Of a stretch of 64,000 bases of DNA, positions 7,525 through 16,141 are shown one piece after another. Made by a program: the position numbers and the translations under genes. Position 1 is the stretch's first letter, and the number at the start of each line of letters is the position of its first letter. The DNA is from Streptomyces chryseus. Its GTDB lineage: Bacteria; Actinomycetota; Actinomycetes; Streptomycetales; Streptomycetaceae. The DNA is taken from positions 1 through 64,000 of the forward strand of contig NZ_BMVO01000003.1 of assembly GCF_014650755.1 (NCBI RefSeq), given 5' to 3'. The notes under the pieces are model-generated. The model had not been told where the DNA came from. It worked only from the letters and a program-made list of their open reading frames with translations, and ran no database searches.

Positions 7525-8920
7525 CGAGGCGGAGCTGACCGCGGCCGGAGGCGACCGGACCCGTGAAAGAAGCGGGCCGCGTCACGCGGCCCCCAGGAAG
7601 TCGCTCCTGACGAAGCTGCAGATACCCGCGGGCAAGGCGATGGCCCTGGCCGCGATGCCGACGGCGGTGTTCGTCGGCATGGGGCTCACCCCCAAGCTGG
7701 CGCTCGCCGACGACCAGGTGACGAACCCCTTCGCCCCCGGCCCGTGCGTAACCCGCTCGGACACTCCTGACCCGGACGCCTCCGAGTCCACGTCCCCCTC
7801 GGCCACGCCGACACCTTCGGCCACCCCGAGTCCGGACACCACACCGGACAAGCCGTCCGAGACGCCCGGCACCGACGGGACGCCGAAGCCCGGCGAGACC
7901 CCGGACCCGGGTGCCGACACCACCGCGCCGGCCACCGAGCCCACCAAGGAGCCGGAGGCGGGCGGGGCCGCGCCGGACGCTCCCGCGCCGGAGCCGACGG
8001 AGAGCGAGACCAAGAACCCGCTCGACCCGCTGGGCGTGGGCGACGCGATCAAGGACATCCTCGACGGGCCGGACGACAAGGAGACCGCAGCTCCGGAGCC
8101 GTCCGAGACGGACGCCGCCGACGGTGCCACCGAGCCGGACGCCACCGCCCCTGACACCGACAAGCCGGACGCCGGCGTACCGGACGCCGAGCAGCCCGCG
8201 GCCGGCAAGCCCGGCAGCGACAAGCCGGGGACGGACGAGTCCAAGAGCCCGGCCGGCGGCGTGGCCGACAAGAGCGACGCGGCCGACAAGGCCGCTGCCG
8301 CCATCAGGGACGCCGCGGACAAGGCCGGCGCCAAGGTCGAGGAGCTCGACGACGCGGCGAAGGGCACCGCGGACGACGCCGGCAAGGCGGACGGCGAGGC
8401 CGACGACCGGGCCGCCGACGCCGACGGCAAGGAGCCCTTCCCCTGCCCGACGGCGGACCCCGAGGCGCTCGCGAACGCCGAGCTCGAACAGGGCATCCCG
8501 GACCTGCCGGACGACCCGTGGATCCTGGAGAGCTCGATGCTCACTCTGCGCGGGCTCGACTACAAGGGGATCGTCGAGGTCAGGACCGGCAGCGGAAAGA
8601 TCAAGAAGGTCCTGAAGTTCACCGCCGAGGAAACCGACATCAAGGACCTCCACCAGAAGGTCGTCGGCCCCAACAGCACCACGGCGCACGTACAGGCCGC
8701 GCAGGGTTCCACGTCCACCCTCCGCGACGGCACGGTGACCATGTACACGGAGGAACTGAAGGGCAATCTCTTCGGCCTCATCCCGATCACCTTCAGCCCG
8801 GAGACACCGCCCCCGCTGAACGTCCCGATCGCCATGTTCACGAAGGTCAAGGTGACCCAGGCCGGCCAGTTCGGCGGCACGCTCAAGGTCCCCGGGCTGC
8901 ACAACTTCTACACCGGCTGA
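7514..8920 (+). CDS. Secreted protein with Pro/Asp/Thr-rich linker, unknown function
   Basis: About 468 residues from GTG 7514, which has GGGAGG four bases upstream; an ATG at 7499 is the alternative. After a basic N-terminus and a hydrophobic stretch ending in TPKLALADD (signal-like) come about 260 residues of Pro/Thr/Asp/Ala/Lys low complexity, then a compact C-terminal domain of about 150 residues beginning near FPCPTADPEAL. The acidic linker would span the cell wall and present the C-terminal domain. It overlaps the DUF6114 gene by 11 bp and ends the cassette before a strong terminator. No known domain was recognised. Confidence 0.75.
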   Translation: MRGDEAELTAAGGDRTRERSGPRHAAPRKSLLTKLQIPAGKAMALAAMPTAVFVGMGLTPKLALADDQVTNPFAPGPCVTRSDTPDPDASESTSPSATPTPSATPSPDTTPDKPSETPGTDGTPKPGETPDPGADTTAPATEPTKEPEAGGAAPDAPAPEPTESETKNPLDPLGVGDAIKDILDGPDDKETAAPEPSETDAADGATEPDATAPDTDKPDAGVPDAEQPAAGKPGSDKPGTDESKSPAGGVADKSDAADKAAAAIRDAADKAGAKVEELDDAAKGTADDAGKADGEADDRAADADGKEPFPCPTADPEALANAELEQGIPDLPDDPWILESSMLTLRGLDYKGIVEVRTGSGKIKKVLKFTAEETDIKDLHQKVVGPNSTTAHVQAAQGSTSTLRDGTVTMYTEELKGNLFGLIPITFSPETPPPLNVPIAMFTKVKVTQAGQFGGTLKVPGLHNFYTG

Positions 8921-8963
8921 ACCGGCTGACGGCTGACCGGCTGACAGCACGGCGGTACGGCGA

Positions 8964-9005
8964 CGGCGGCGGCCCGCCCCCCATCCAGGGGGCGGGCCGC
9001 CGCCG
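8964..9005. terminator. Bidirectional terminator between convergent genes
   Basis: Perfect 18-bp GC arms (8964-8981 and 8988-9005) with a 6-nt loop. It separates the plus-strand DUF cassette from the minus-strand pyk gene, which ends at 9029, so it can serve both. Confidence 0.85.
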
Positions 9006-9028
9006 TTCGAGCGTCCGCGCGGTGGGCG

Positions 9029-10465
9029 TCAGGCCGCGTCGTGCCCGCCGCCGCCCAGGTGGTGCACCCGGACCATGTTGGTCGTGCCGGGTACGCCGGG
9101 GGGCGAGCCGGCGGTGATGACCATGGTGTCGCCGTTGTTGTAGCGCTGGAGCTTGAGCAGCTCGGCGTCGACCAGGTCGACCATCGCGTCGGTGTTGTCG
9201 ACGTGCGGGACGACGAAGGACTCGACGCCCCAGCTCAGCGCGAGCTGGTTGCGGGTGCCGACATCGGTCGTGAAGGCCAGGATCGGCTGGGCCGCGCGGT
9301 AGCGGGACAGCCGGCGGGCCGTGTCGCCGGACTTGGTGAAGGCGACCAGGGCCTTGCCGTTCAGGAAGTCGGCGATCTCGGCGGCCGCGCGGGCGACCGA
9401 ACCGCCCTGCGTACGGGGCTTCTTGCCCGGCACGAGCGGCTGGAGGCCCTTGGAGAGCAGCTCCTCCTCGGCCGCGACGACGATCTTCGACATCGTCTTG
9501 ACGGTCTCGATCGGGTACGCGCCGACGCTCGACTCGGCGGACAGCATGACCGCGTCCGCGCCGTCCAGGATCGCGTTGGCGACGTCGGACGCCTCGGCGC
9601 GCGTCGGGCGCGAGTTGGTGATCATCGACTCCATCATCTGGGTCGCGACGATCACCGGCTTGGCGTTGCGGCGACACAGCTCGATGAGCCGCTTCTGCAC
9701 CATCGGGACCTTTTCGAGCGGGTACTCGACGGCCAGGTCGCCGCGGGCGACCATCACACCGTCGAACGCCATGACGACGCCCTCCATGTGCTCGACGGCC
9801 TGCGGCTTCTCCACCTTGGCGATGACGGGGACCCGGCGGCCCTCCTCGTCCATCACCTTGTGGACGTCCTTGACGTCGTCGGCGTCGCGCACGAAGGACA
9901 GCGCGACCATGTCGCAGCCCATACGGAGGGCGAAGCGCAGGTCGTCGACGTCCTTCTCGGACAGCGCGGGGACGTTGACCGCCGCGCCGGGCAGGTTGAT
10001 GCCCTTGTGGTCGGAGACCACACCGCCCTCGATCACGATGGTGTGGACCTGCGGGCCCTCGACCGAGACGACTTTGAGCTCGACGTTGCCGTCGTTGATC
10101 AGGATCGGGTCGCCCTTGGAGACGTCGCCGGGCAGACCCTTGTAGGTCGTACCGCAGATCGACTTGTCGCCGGGGACGTCCTCGGCGGTGATGACGAACT
10201 CGTCCCCGCGGACCAGCTCGACCGGCCCCTCGGCGAACTTCGCCAGCCGGATCTTCGGGCCCTGGAGGTCGGCGAGCACGCCCACCGCGCGGCCCGTCTC
10301 CTCGGCGGCCTTGCGGACGCGGTCGTACCGGCCCTGGTGCTCGGCGTGGGTGCCGTGGCTGAAGTTGAATCGGGCCACGCTCATGCCGGCTTCGATCAAA
10401 GCCACGAGCTGGTCATGGGAGTCGACGGCGGGACCCAGTGTGCAGACGATTTTGGAACGGCGCAT
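9029..10465 (-). CDS. pyk: Pyruvate kinase
   Basis: A 478-residue pyruvate kinase converting phosphoenolpyruvate and ADP to pyruvate and ATP, the last step of glycolysis, in the cytoplasm. Hallmarks: KIVCTLGPA at the start, RFNFSHG (about 33-39), the signature VIAKVEKPQAVEHM with the catalytic lysine, VMVARGDLAVE, and ATQMMESMI followed by NSRPTRAEASDVANA. Length is typical. The ATG at 10465 has no ribosome binding site, but a TAGGAT -10 hexamer lies 7 nt upstream, so the mRNA may be leaderless. It lies downstream of pta-ackA on the same strand with a 74-bp gap. I recall S. coelicolor pyk2 (SCO5423) in the same context. Confidence 0.97.
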   Translation of the reverse strand: MRRSKIVCTLGPAVDSHDQLVALIEAGMSVARFNFSHGTHAEHQGRYDRVRKAAEETGRAVGVLADLQGPKIRLAKFAEGPVELVRGDEFVITAEDVPGDKSICGTTYKGLPGDVSKGDPILINDGNVELKVVSVEGPQVHTIVIEGGVVSDHKGINLPGAAVNVPALSEKDVDDLRFALRMGCDMVALSFVRDADDVKDVHKVMDEEGRRVPVIAKVEKPQAVEHMEGVVMAFDGVMVARGDLAVEYPLEKVPMVQKRLIELCRRNAKPVIVATQMMESMITNSRPTRAEASDVANAILDGADAVMLSAESSVGAYPIETVKTMSKIVVAAEEELLSKGLQPLVPGKKPRTQGGSVARAAAEIADFLNGKALVAFTKSGDTARRLSRYRAAQPILAFTTDVGTRNQLALSWGVESFVVPHVDNTDAMVDLVDAELLKLQRYNNGDTMVITAGSPPGVPGTTNMVRVHHLGGGGHDAA

Positions 10466-10472
10466 GAGGCGG

Positions 10473-10506
10473 ATCCTATCGGTTTGTTTCGCTGCGGAAT
10501 ATTCCG
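10473..10506 (-). promoter_or_regulatory. Candidate pyk promoter and palindrome
   Basis: On the minus strand TAGGAT (10473-10478) ends 7 nt before the pyk ATG, the spacing of leaderless Streptomyces promoters. Upstream, about where a regulator could contact polymerase, lies the perfect 12-bp palindrome CGGAATATTCCG (10495-10506). No good -35 hexamer was seen. Confidence 0.45.
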
Positions 10507-10539
10507 TCTGGTGGAATGTACAAATGGGCGGGATGCCGC

Positions 10540-11784
10540 TCAGGCGTTGACCAACGCATACGTCTGCCGGGCGATTTCCAGCTCTTCGTCGGTCGGCACC
10601 ACGGCGACCGCGACCCGGGCGTACCCGGGCGAGATCAGCCGCGCCGCGTCCGACCGTACGGCGTTCAGATCCGCGTCCACCACCAGGCCGAGCTCCTCCA
10701 GGCCCTCGACCGCGGCCGCGCGCACGGGCGCCGCGTTCTCGCCGACTCCCGCAGTGAACACCACGGCGTCGACCCGGCCGAGAACGGCGTAGTAAGCGCC
10801 GATGTATTTCTTCAGCCGGTGGATGTAGATCTCGAAAGCCAGCAATGCGCGCTGATCACCCTCGTCGATACGACGGCGTATCTCCCGCATGTCGTTGTCA
10901 CCGCAAAGGCCGACAAGCCCGCTCTTCTTGTTCAGCAATACGTCGATCTCGTCCGAACTCATCCCGGCGACCCGCTCCAGGTGGAACGTCACCGCGGGAT
11001 CGATGTCACCGGAGCGCGTACCCATGACCAGCCCCTCCAAGGGGGTCAGTCCCATGGAGGTGTCGACGCAGGCCCCGCCCCGCACGGCGGTCGCCGAAGC
11101 GCCGTTGCCCAGGTGCAGCACGATGACGTTGACCTCGGACGGGTCCTTGCCGAGCAGCTTCGCCGTCTCGCGCGAGACGAACGCGTGCGAGGTGCCGTGG
11201 AAGCCGTACCGGCGGATGCGGTGGGCGTCCGCCGTCTCGACGTCGATGGCGTAGCGGGCCGCCGACTCCGGCATCGTCGTGTGGAAGGCGGTGTCGAAGA
11301 CGGCGACCTGCGGCAGGTCGGGGCGCAGCGCCTGCGCCGTGCGGATACCGGTGATGTTCGCCGGGTTGTGCAGCGGGGCGACCGGGACGAGCCGCTCGAT
11401 CTCCGCCATCACCTCGTCGGTGATCACGGTCGGCGCGCTGAACTTCAGGCCGCCGTGCACGACGCGGTGGCCGATGGCGGCCAGCTCGGGGGAGTCCAGG
11501 CCCAGCCCGTCGCGCGCGAGTTCCTCGGCGACGGCCTTCAGCGCGGCCTCGTGGTCCGCGATCGGCCCGGTGTGCTCGCGCTTCTCGCCGCCGTCGGTGA
11601 GCGGGCTGTGCACCAGGCGCGAGGTCTGCTCGCCGATCCGCTCGACCAGCCCGACGGCCAGGCGCGAGCTGTCGCGCATGTCGAGGAGCTGGTACTTCAC
11701 CGACGAGGAGCCGGAGTTGAGGACGAGGATGCGCTGGGCTGACGTCACGGGTGCGGTGCCTTCTCGGTTCGGGATGGAGGTCAT
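10540..11784 (-). CDS. ackA: Acetate kinase
   Basis: A 414-residue enzyme interconverting acetyl phosphate plus ADP with acetate plus ATP. Motifs: ILVLNSGSSSVKY (Asn and Ser of the active site, about residues 19-31), GHRVVHGG with the substrate-binding arginine, VFDTAFH with the catalytic Asp, RYGFHGTSH, and HLGNGASA. The ATG at 11784 overlaps the pta stop by ATGA (11781-11784), showing coupling with pta; GTG 11748 is a shorter alternative. Together Pta and AckA form the acetyl-CoA to acetate overflow route, with pyk next downstream. Confidence 0.97.
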   Translation of the reverse strand: MTSIPNREGTAPVTSAQRILVLNSGSSSVKYQLLDMRDSSRLAVGLVERIGEQTSRLVHSPLTDGGEKREHTGPIADHEAALKAVAEELARDGLGLDSPELAAIGHRVVHGGLKFSAPTVITDEVMAEIERLVPVAPLHNPANITGIRTAQALRPDLPQVAVFDTAFHTTMPESAARYAIDVETADAHRIRRYGFHGTSHAFVSRETAKLLGKDPSEVNVIVLHLGNGASATAVRGGACVDTSMGLTPLEGLVMGTRSGDIDPAVTFHLERVAGMSSDEIDVLLNKKSGLVGLCGDNDMREIRRRIDEGDQRALLAFEIYIHRLKKYIGAYYAVLGRVDAVVFTAGVGENAAPVRAAAVEGLEELGLVVDADLNAVRSDAARLISPGYARVAVAVVPTDEELEIARQTYALVNA

Positions 11785-13856
11785 GCGCTCGCGTCCTGGG
11801 CCTGGATCGCGGTGATGGCGACCGTCTGGACGATGTCCTGGACCAGCGCGCCGCGCGACAGGTCGTTGACCGGCTTGTTCAGGCCCTGGAGGACCGGGCC
11901 GACGGCGACGGCGCCGGCCGAGCGCTGGACGGCCTTGTAGGTGTTGTTGCCGGTGTTCAGGTCGGGGAAGATCAGCACCGTGGCCTGGCCGGCGACCTCC
12001 GAGCCGGGCAGCTTGGTGGCGGCCACCGACGGCTCGACCGCCGCGTCGTACTGGATCGGCCCCTCGACGAGCAGATCCGGCCGGCTGACGCGCAGCAGTT
12101 CGGTGGCGTCGCGCACCTTGTCGACGTCCGCGCCGCTGCCGGAGCTGCCCGTCGAGTACGACAGCATCGCGATCCGGGCGTCCACGCCGAACTTCTCGGC
12201 CGTGACCGCCGACTGGACGGCGATGTCCGCGAGCTGGACGGCGTTCGGGTCCGGGTTGACCGCGCAGTCGCCGTAGACGAGCACCTTGTCGGCGAGGAGC
12301 ATGAAGAAGACGGACGAGACGATCTTGGCGTCCGGCTTGGTCTTGATGATCTCGAAGGCGGGGCGGATGGTCGCGGCGGTGGAGTGCACCGAGCCCGAGA
12401 CCATGCCGTCGGCCAGGCCCTCGTGGACCATCAGCGTGCCGAAGTAGTTGACGTCGGCCACCACGTCGTACGCCAGCTCCACGCTGACGCCCCTGTGCGC
12501 GCGCAGCTTGGCGTACGTCTCGGCGAAGCGGCTGCGCAGCTCGGAGGTCTGCGGGTCGATGAGCTGGGTCTTGGTGAGGTCGATGCCCAGGTCGGCGGCC
12601 TTCTTGCGCAGGACGTCGACGTCGCCGAGCAGCGTCAGGTCGCACACGTCGCGGCGCAGCAGCACGTCGGCGGCGCGCAGCACCCGCTCCTCGGTGCCCT
12701 CGGGCAGCACCACGCGGCGGCGGTTGGCGCGGGCCCGCTCCAGCAGGTCGTGCTCGAACATCATCGGCGTGACGTGGCCGCTGCGGGCCACCGACATCCG
12801 GGTCAGCAGGTCGGCGGTGTCGACGTACCGCTCGAACAGGCCGAGCGCGGTTTCCGCCTTGCGGGGCGTCGCGGCGTTGAGCTTGCCCTCCAGGGCGAAG
12901 AGCTCGGCGGCGGTGGGGAAGGAGCCGCCCGCCACCGAGACCACAGGGGTGCCGGGCGCGAGGCGCGAGGCCAGGGTGAGGACCTCGTCGCCGGGCCGCT
13001 CGTCGAGGGTCAGGAGTACGCCCGCTATGGGCGGGGTCCCGGCGCTGTGCGCGGCGAGCGCACCCACGACCAGGTCGGCGCGGTCGCCAGGGGTCACGAC
13101 GAGGCAGCCGGGGGTCAGCGCGTTGAGGAAGTTCGGCAGCATCGCGCCGCCGAAGACGAAGTCCAGGGCGTCGCGCGCCAGCCCCGCGGGGTCGCCGAGC
13201 ACCACCTTGCCGCCGAGGGCGTGGGTGATCTGGGCGACCGTGGGGGCGGCCAGCGCGGGCTCGTCGGGCAGCACGTAGCAGGGCACCGGCAGCCGGGCCC
13301 CCAGGCGCTCGGCGACCTCCGCGCGGTCCGCCGGGGCGACCCGGTTGGCGACCATGGCGAGGACCTGGCAGCCGAGGGCCTCGTACGCGCGGTACGCGTT
13401 GCGGGTCTCGGCGCGCACCGCGTCGGCGGGCTGGTTCTTGCCGCCGACCACCGGGATGACCGAGGCGCCGAACTCGTTGGCCAGGCGCGCGTTGAGGGCC
13501 AGTTCCTCCGGCAGCTGGGTGTCGGCGAAGTCCGTGCCGAGGACGAGGACGACCTCGTAGTCGCGCGCCACCGTGTGGAAGCGGTCGACGACCCGGGCGA
13601 CCAGTTCGTCGGTGCCCTTCTCGGCCTGGAGCGCCGCCGCCTCCTGGTAGTACATGCCGTACCCGGTCTCCGGGTCCTGCGACAGCCTGTAGCGGGCGCG
13701 CAGCAGGTCGAAGAGCCGGTCCGGCCCGTCGTGCACCAGGGGGCGGAACACGCCCACCCGGTCCACCTGGCGCGTCAGGAGCTCCATGACTCCCAGCTCG
13801 ATGACCTGCCGGCCGTCTCCCCGGTCGATCCCGGTCACGTACACGCTGCGCGTCAC
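11781..13856 (-). CDS. pta: Phosphate acetyltransferase (long form)
   Basis: A 691-residue long-form Pta converting acetyl-CoA and phosphate to acetyl phosphate and CoA. Domains: an N-terminal P-loop/dethiobiotin-synthetase-like part (1-220, VTRSVYVTGID at the start), a DRTGG domain (about 220-340) and the C-terminal catalytic PTA_PTB domain (about 370-691, with RVVLPEGTEERVLRA and SSVFFMLLADKVLVYGDCAV in two blocks of fewer than 20 residues: SSVFFMLL and LVYGDCAVNPDPN). GTG at 13856 was chosen: the family N-terminus begins there and GGAGAG precedes it. It is the first gene of pta-ackA and is divergent from pfkA. The N-terminal region in long forms is usually regulatory. Confidence 0.96.
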   Translation of the reverse strand: MTRSVYVTGIDRGDGRQVIELGVMELLTRQVDRVGVFRPLVHDGPDRLFDLLRARYRLSQDPETGYGMYYQEAAALQAEKGTDELVARVVDRFHTVARDYEVVLVLGTDFADTQLPEELALNARLANEFGASVIPVVGGKNQPADAVRAETRNAYRAYEALGCQVLAMVANRVAPADRAEVAERLGARLPVPCYVLPDEPALAAPTVAQITHALGGKVVLGDPAGLARDALDFVFGGAMLPNFLNALTPGCLVVTPGDRADLVVGALAAHSAGTPPIAGVLLTLDERPGDEVLTLASRLAPGTPVVSVAGGSFPTAAELFALEGKLNAATPRKAETALGLFERYVDTADLLTRMSVARSGHVTPMMFEHDLLERARANRRRVVLPEGTEERVLRAADVLLRRDVCDLTLLGDVDVLRKKAADLGIDLTKTQLIDPQTSELRSRFAETYAKLRAHRGVSVELAYDVVADVNYFGTLMVHEGLADGMVSGSVHSTAATIRPAFEIIKTKPDAKIVSSVFFMLLADKVLVYGDCAVNPDPNAVQLADIAVQSAVTAEKFGVDARIAMLSYSTGSSGSGADVDKVRDATELLRVSRPDLLVEGPIQYDAAVEPSVAATKLPGSEVAGQATVLIFPDLNTGNNTYKAVQRSAGAVAVGPVLQGLNKPVNDLSRGALVQDIVQTVAITAIQAQDASA

Positions 13857-13870
13857 GCGTGCTCTCCGTC

Positions 13871-13921
13871 CAGATAGGGTGGTCTTGCCCTCTTGACAAT
13901 ACCTGTGTGGGTGGATAGGGC
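13871..13921. promoter_or_regulatory. Back-to-back promoters for pta and pfkA
   Basis: On the minus strand TTGTCA (13894-13899), 17-bp spacer, TATCTG (13871-13876) points at pta. On the plus strand TTGACA (13893-13898), 17-bp spacer, TAGGGC (13916-13921) points at pfkA. The two -35 boxes share the sequence TTGACAA, so polymerase could bind only one way at a time. The -10 boxes are imperfect. Confidence 0.4.
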
Positions 13922-14116
13922 GCCCGCCGGGCAGAGGGCCTGTGAGGCCGCGACCGAAGGTCTCGTACGGGCGAATCCGACGGTGCGCGCGACCCCTCCG
14001 TACAGTCCGGCGCGGGCCCTTATGGAGGAGTAGCCGTAAGCGCCGAGCCCATGCGAGCCGTGAAACAATCAAATTCTGGCTCACATGTACCACTAGCGAG
14101 CAGGAGACACAGCACG

Positions 14117-15142
14117 ATGCGTATCGGAGTCCTCACCGCAGGCGGAGACTGCCCCGGGCTGAACGCAGTGATCCGGTCGGTCGTGCACCGGGCCGTCGCT
14201 GGGCACGGCGACGAAGTCATCGGCTTCGAGGACGGTTTCAAGGGCCTGCTCGACGGCCACTTCCGCCCTCTCGACCTGGACGCCGTCAGCGGCATCCTGG
14301 CCCGCGGCGGTACGATCCTCGGCTCCGCCCGCCTGGAGCGCGACCGGCTGCGCGAAGCGGCCGAGAACTGGCACGAGTTGGCCGAGCGCTCCGGCATCGA
14401 CGCGCTCATCCCCATCGGCGGCGAGGGCACGCTCACCGCGTCCCGGATGCTGGCGGACGCGGGAATGCCGGTCGTCGGCGTACCGAAGACCATCGACAAC
14501 GACATCAACGGCACCGACCGCACCTTCGGCTTCGACACGGCCGTGGGCGTCGCGACCGAGGCCATAGACCGTCTGAAGACCACCGCCGAGTCGCACCAGC
14601 GCGTGATGGTCGTCGAGGTCATGGGCCGGCACGCCGGGTGGATCGCGCTGGAGTCCGGCATGGCGGGCGGCGCGCACGGCATCTGCCTGCCGGAGCGGCC
14701 CTTCGAGGTCGACGACCTGGTGAAGATGGTCGAGGAACGCTTCTCGCGCGGCAAGAAGTTCGCGGTCGTCTGCATCGCGGAGGGCGCGCGTCCGGCCGAG
14801 GGGTCCATGCCGTACGAGAAGGGCGCCATCGACCAGTTCGGACACGAGCGGTTCACCGGCATCGGCAACCGGCTCGCCAGCGAGCTGGAGAAGCGCCTCG
14901 GCAAGGAGGCGCGGCCGGTCATCCTCGGCCACGTCCAGCGCGGCGGCACCCCGACGGCGTACGACCGTGTCCTCGCCACCCGCTTCGGCTGGCACGCGGT
15001 GGAGGCGGTGCACCGCGGCGACTTCGGCAACATGACGGCGCTGACCGGCACCGAGATCACGATGGTGCCGCTGGCGGCGGGCGTCGAGGAGCTGAAGACG
15101 GTTCCGCGCGAGCGGATGTACGAGGCCGAGTCCGTCTTCTGA
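14117..15142 (+). CDS. pfkA: 6-phosphofructokinase
   Basis: A 341-residue PfkA enzyme phosphorylating fructose-6-phosphate in glycolysis. The ATG at 14117 follows CAGGAG; the extension to 14051 was rejected because the family begins MRIGVLTAGGDCPGLN. Key positions: GGEGT (101-105) has Gly104, typical of ATP users, while PKTIDND (123-129) has Lys124, typical of pyrophosphate-dependent enzymes; this Gly104/Lys124 mixture is known in the actinobacterial group III enzymes, which use ATP. MGRHAGWIAL and RVQRGGTPTA-type blocks (here HVQRGGTPTAYD) are also present. It is followed by a terminator at 15174-15214. Confidence 0.96.
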   Translation: MRIGVLTAGGDCPGLNAVIRSVVHRAVAGHGDEVIGFEDGFKGLLDGHFRPLDLDAVSGILARGGTILGSARLERDRLREAAENWHELAERSGIDALIPIGGEGTLTASRMLADAGMPVVGVPKTIDNDINGTDRTFGFDTAVGVATEAIDRLKTTAESHQRVMVVEVMGRHAGWIALESGMAGGAHGICLPERPFEVDDLVKMVEERFSRGKKFAVVCIAEGARPAEGSMPYEKGAIDQFGHERFTGIGNRLASELEKRLGKEARPVILGHVQRGGTPTAYDRVLATRFGWHAVEAVHRGDFGNMTALTGTEITMVPLAAGVEELKTVPRERMYEAESVF

Positions 15143-15173
15143 CCCGCGCCGGCGCCCGCGCCGTGTCACGCAC

Positions 15174-15214
15174 CGAGCGGCCCGCCGCTCCCGACGGGGT
15201 GGCCGGGCCGCTCG
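15174..15214. terminator. Terminator after pfkA
   Basis: Exact 11-bp arms CGAGCGGCCCG (15174-15184) and CGGGCCGCTCG (15204-15214). It stands between the convergent pfkA and XRE-regulator genes and may serve both directions. Confidence 0.75.
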
Positions 15215-15256
15215 GGCGCGTCCGGGCTCGCTCGGTGAGGGGGTCGAGGCCGCGGG

Positions 15257-15934
15257 TCAGGAGGGGGCCAGCCGCCAGAAGTGGCCGACGATCTCGTCCA
15301 GATACTCCCGGCCCTTCGCCCCGTCGCCCGAGTCGCTCCCGCCCCAGCTCAGCGTCGCCACCATCCGGGACTGGTAGTCGGCGTGCAGGCGCTGCAGGAC
15401 GTCCTCCAGCTGGCGCCGGGGCACCGGAACCAGCTTGGCCGTCGGCCGTACGTACGCCTGCCAGCGCGTCGTCACCGCGCTGCACAGCACCTCGGCCAGG
15501 TCCTCGTCGCGGCCCGTCGCCGTGACGAACTCCCGGGGCGACAGACCGAGCACCTCGGAGAGCGCCGCGGACTGCCGCTCGTTGCCGCGCCACCGCCCGG
15601 AGTCCTCCATCCGCTGGTACGAGGCCGGGTCCACGCCCACCATCCGCGCCAGGTCGGGCGCGCCCAGACCCCGCGCCATCCGGTGCTCGCGCAGCGTCCC
15701 GGGGGCCGCGATCAGGTCGCCCACCGCGCACCACAGGACACCGGCGAGCGCCGTGATCTCCTGCATGTCGGGCGCGCGCTGGCCGCGCTCCCACGCGACG
15801 ACGAGGTCGGGGCCGATGTTCAGGCCGTACTGCGCACGGAGCCCGTAGGCGACGTGGCCGGGGGCCATGCCCAGGCCCTCGCGCAGACGGCGTGCGGCGA
15901 GGGCGTTGAAAGGCGGAGAGGGGTGCACGGGCAC
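15257..15934 (-). CDS. XRE-type helix-turn-helix protein
   Basis: A 225-residue cytoplasmic protein with two Cro/C1-like helix-turn-helix regions. The first (about 10-65) carries YGLRAQYGLNIGPDLVVAWE, and the second (about 80-130) carries LARMVGVDPASYQRMEDSGR. The C-terminal 90 residues are not recognised. Proteins of this layout occur beside pfkA in Streptomyces and are annotated as DNA-binding. No target gene can be assigned. Convergent with pfkA; the upstream gap of 207 bp to the response regulator contains a short GTAGGA-ACG-TCCTAC dyad near 15992. Confidence 0.8.
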   Translation of the reverse strand: MPVHPSPPFNALAARRLREGLGMAPGHVAYGLRAQYGLNIGPDLVVAWERGQRAPDMQEITALAGVLWCAVGDLIAAPGTLREHRMARGLGAPDLARMVGVDPASYQRMEDSGRWRGNERQSAALSEVLGLSPREFVTATGRDEDLAEVLCSAVTTRWQAYVRPTAKLVPVPRRQLEDVLQRLHADYQSRMVATLSWGGSDSGDGAKGREYLDEIVGHFWRLAPS

Positions 15935-16141
15935 ACCGTACGGAGGGAAGGGCTCCGATGACTACGGTGCGTTCACCCAAGATCACAACTCGTAGGAACG
16001 TCCTACCTTCGCACCATCACTCCCGCACTGCTCACGTTACCCTCCGGTCACCCCTGCACCGCCCCGGCCGGCGCGAAACGGCCGCCCTGGCGGCCTGGGA
16101 CCGGTGGCGTCGGGAAGGCCGTGCCGCTGGTCAACTCCCGC

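Noticed and set aside
11751..13877. 708-residue plus-strand frame opposite pta
   Set aside because: Arg/Val/Gly/His-rich antisense shadow of a clear pta gene, with no domain or ribosome binding site.
10540..13899. 1119-residue minus-strand frame fusing into acetate kinase
   Set aside because: Its first 700 residues are an out-of-frame reading of pta; only the part from the ATG at 11784 is real.
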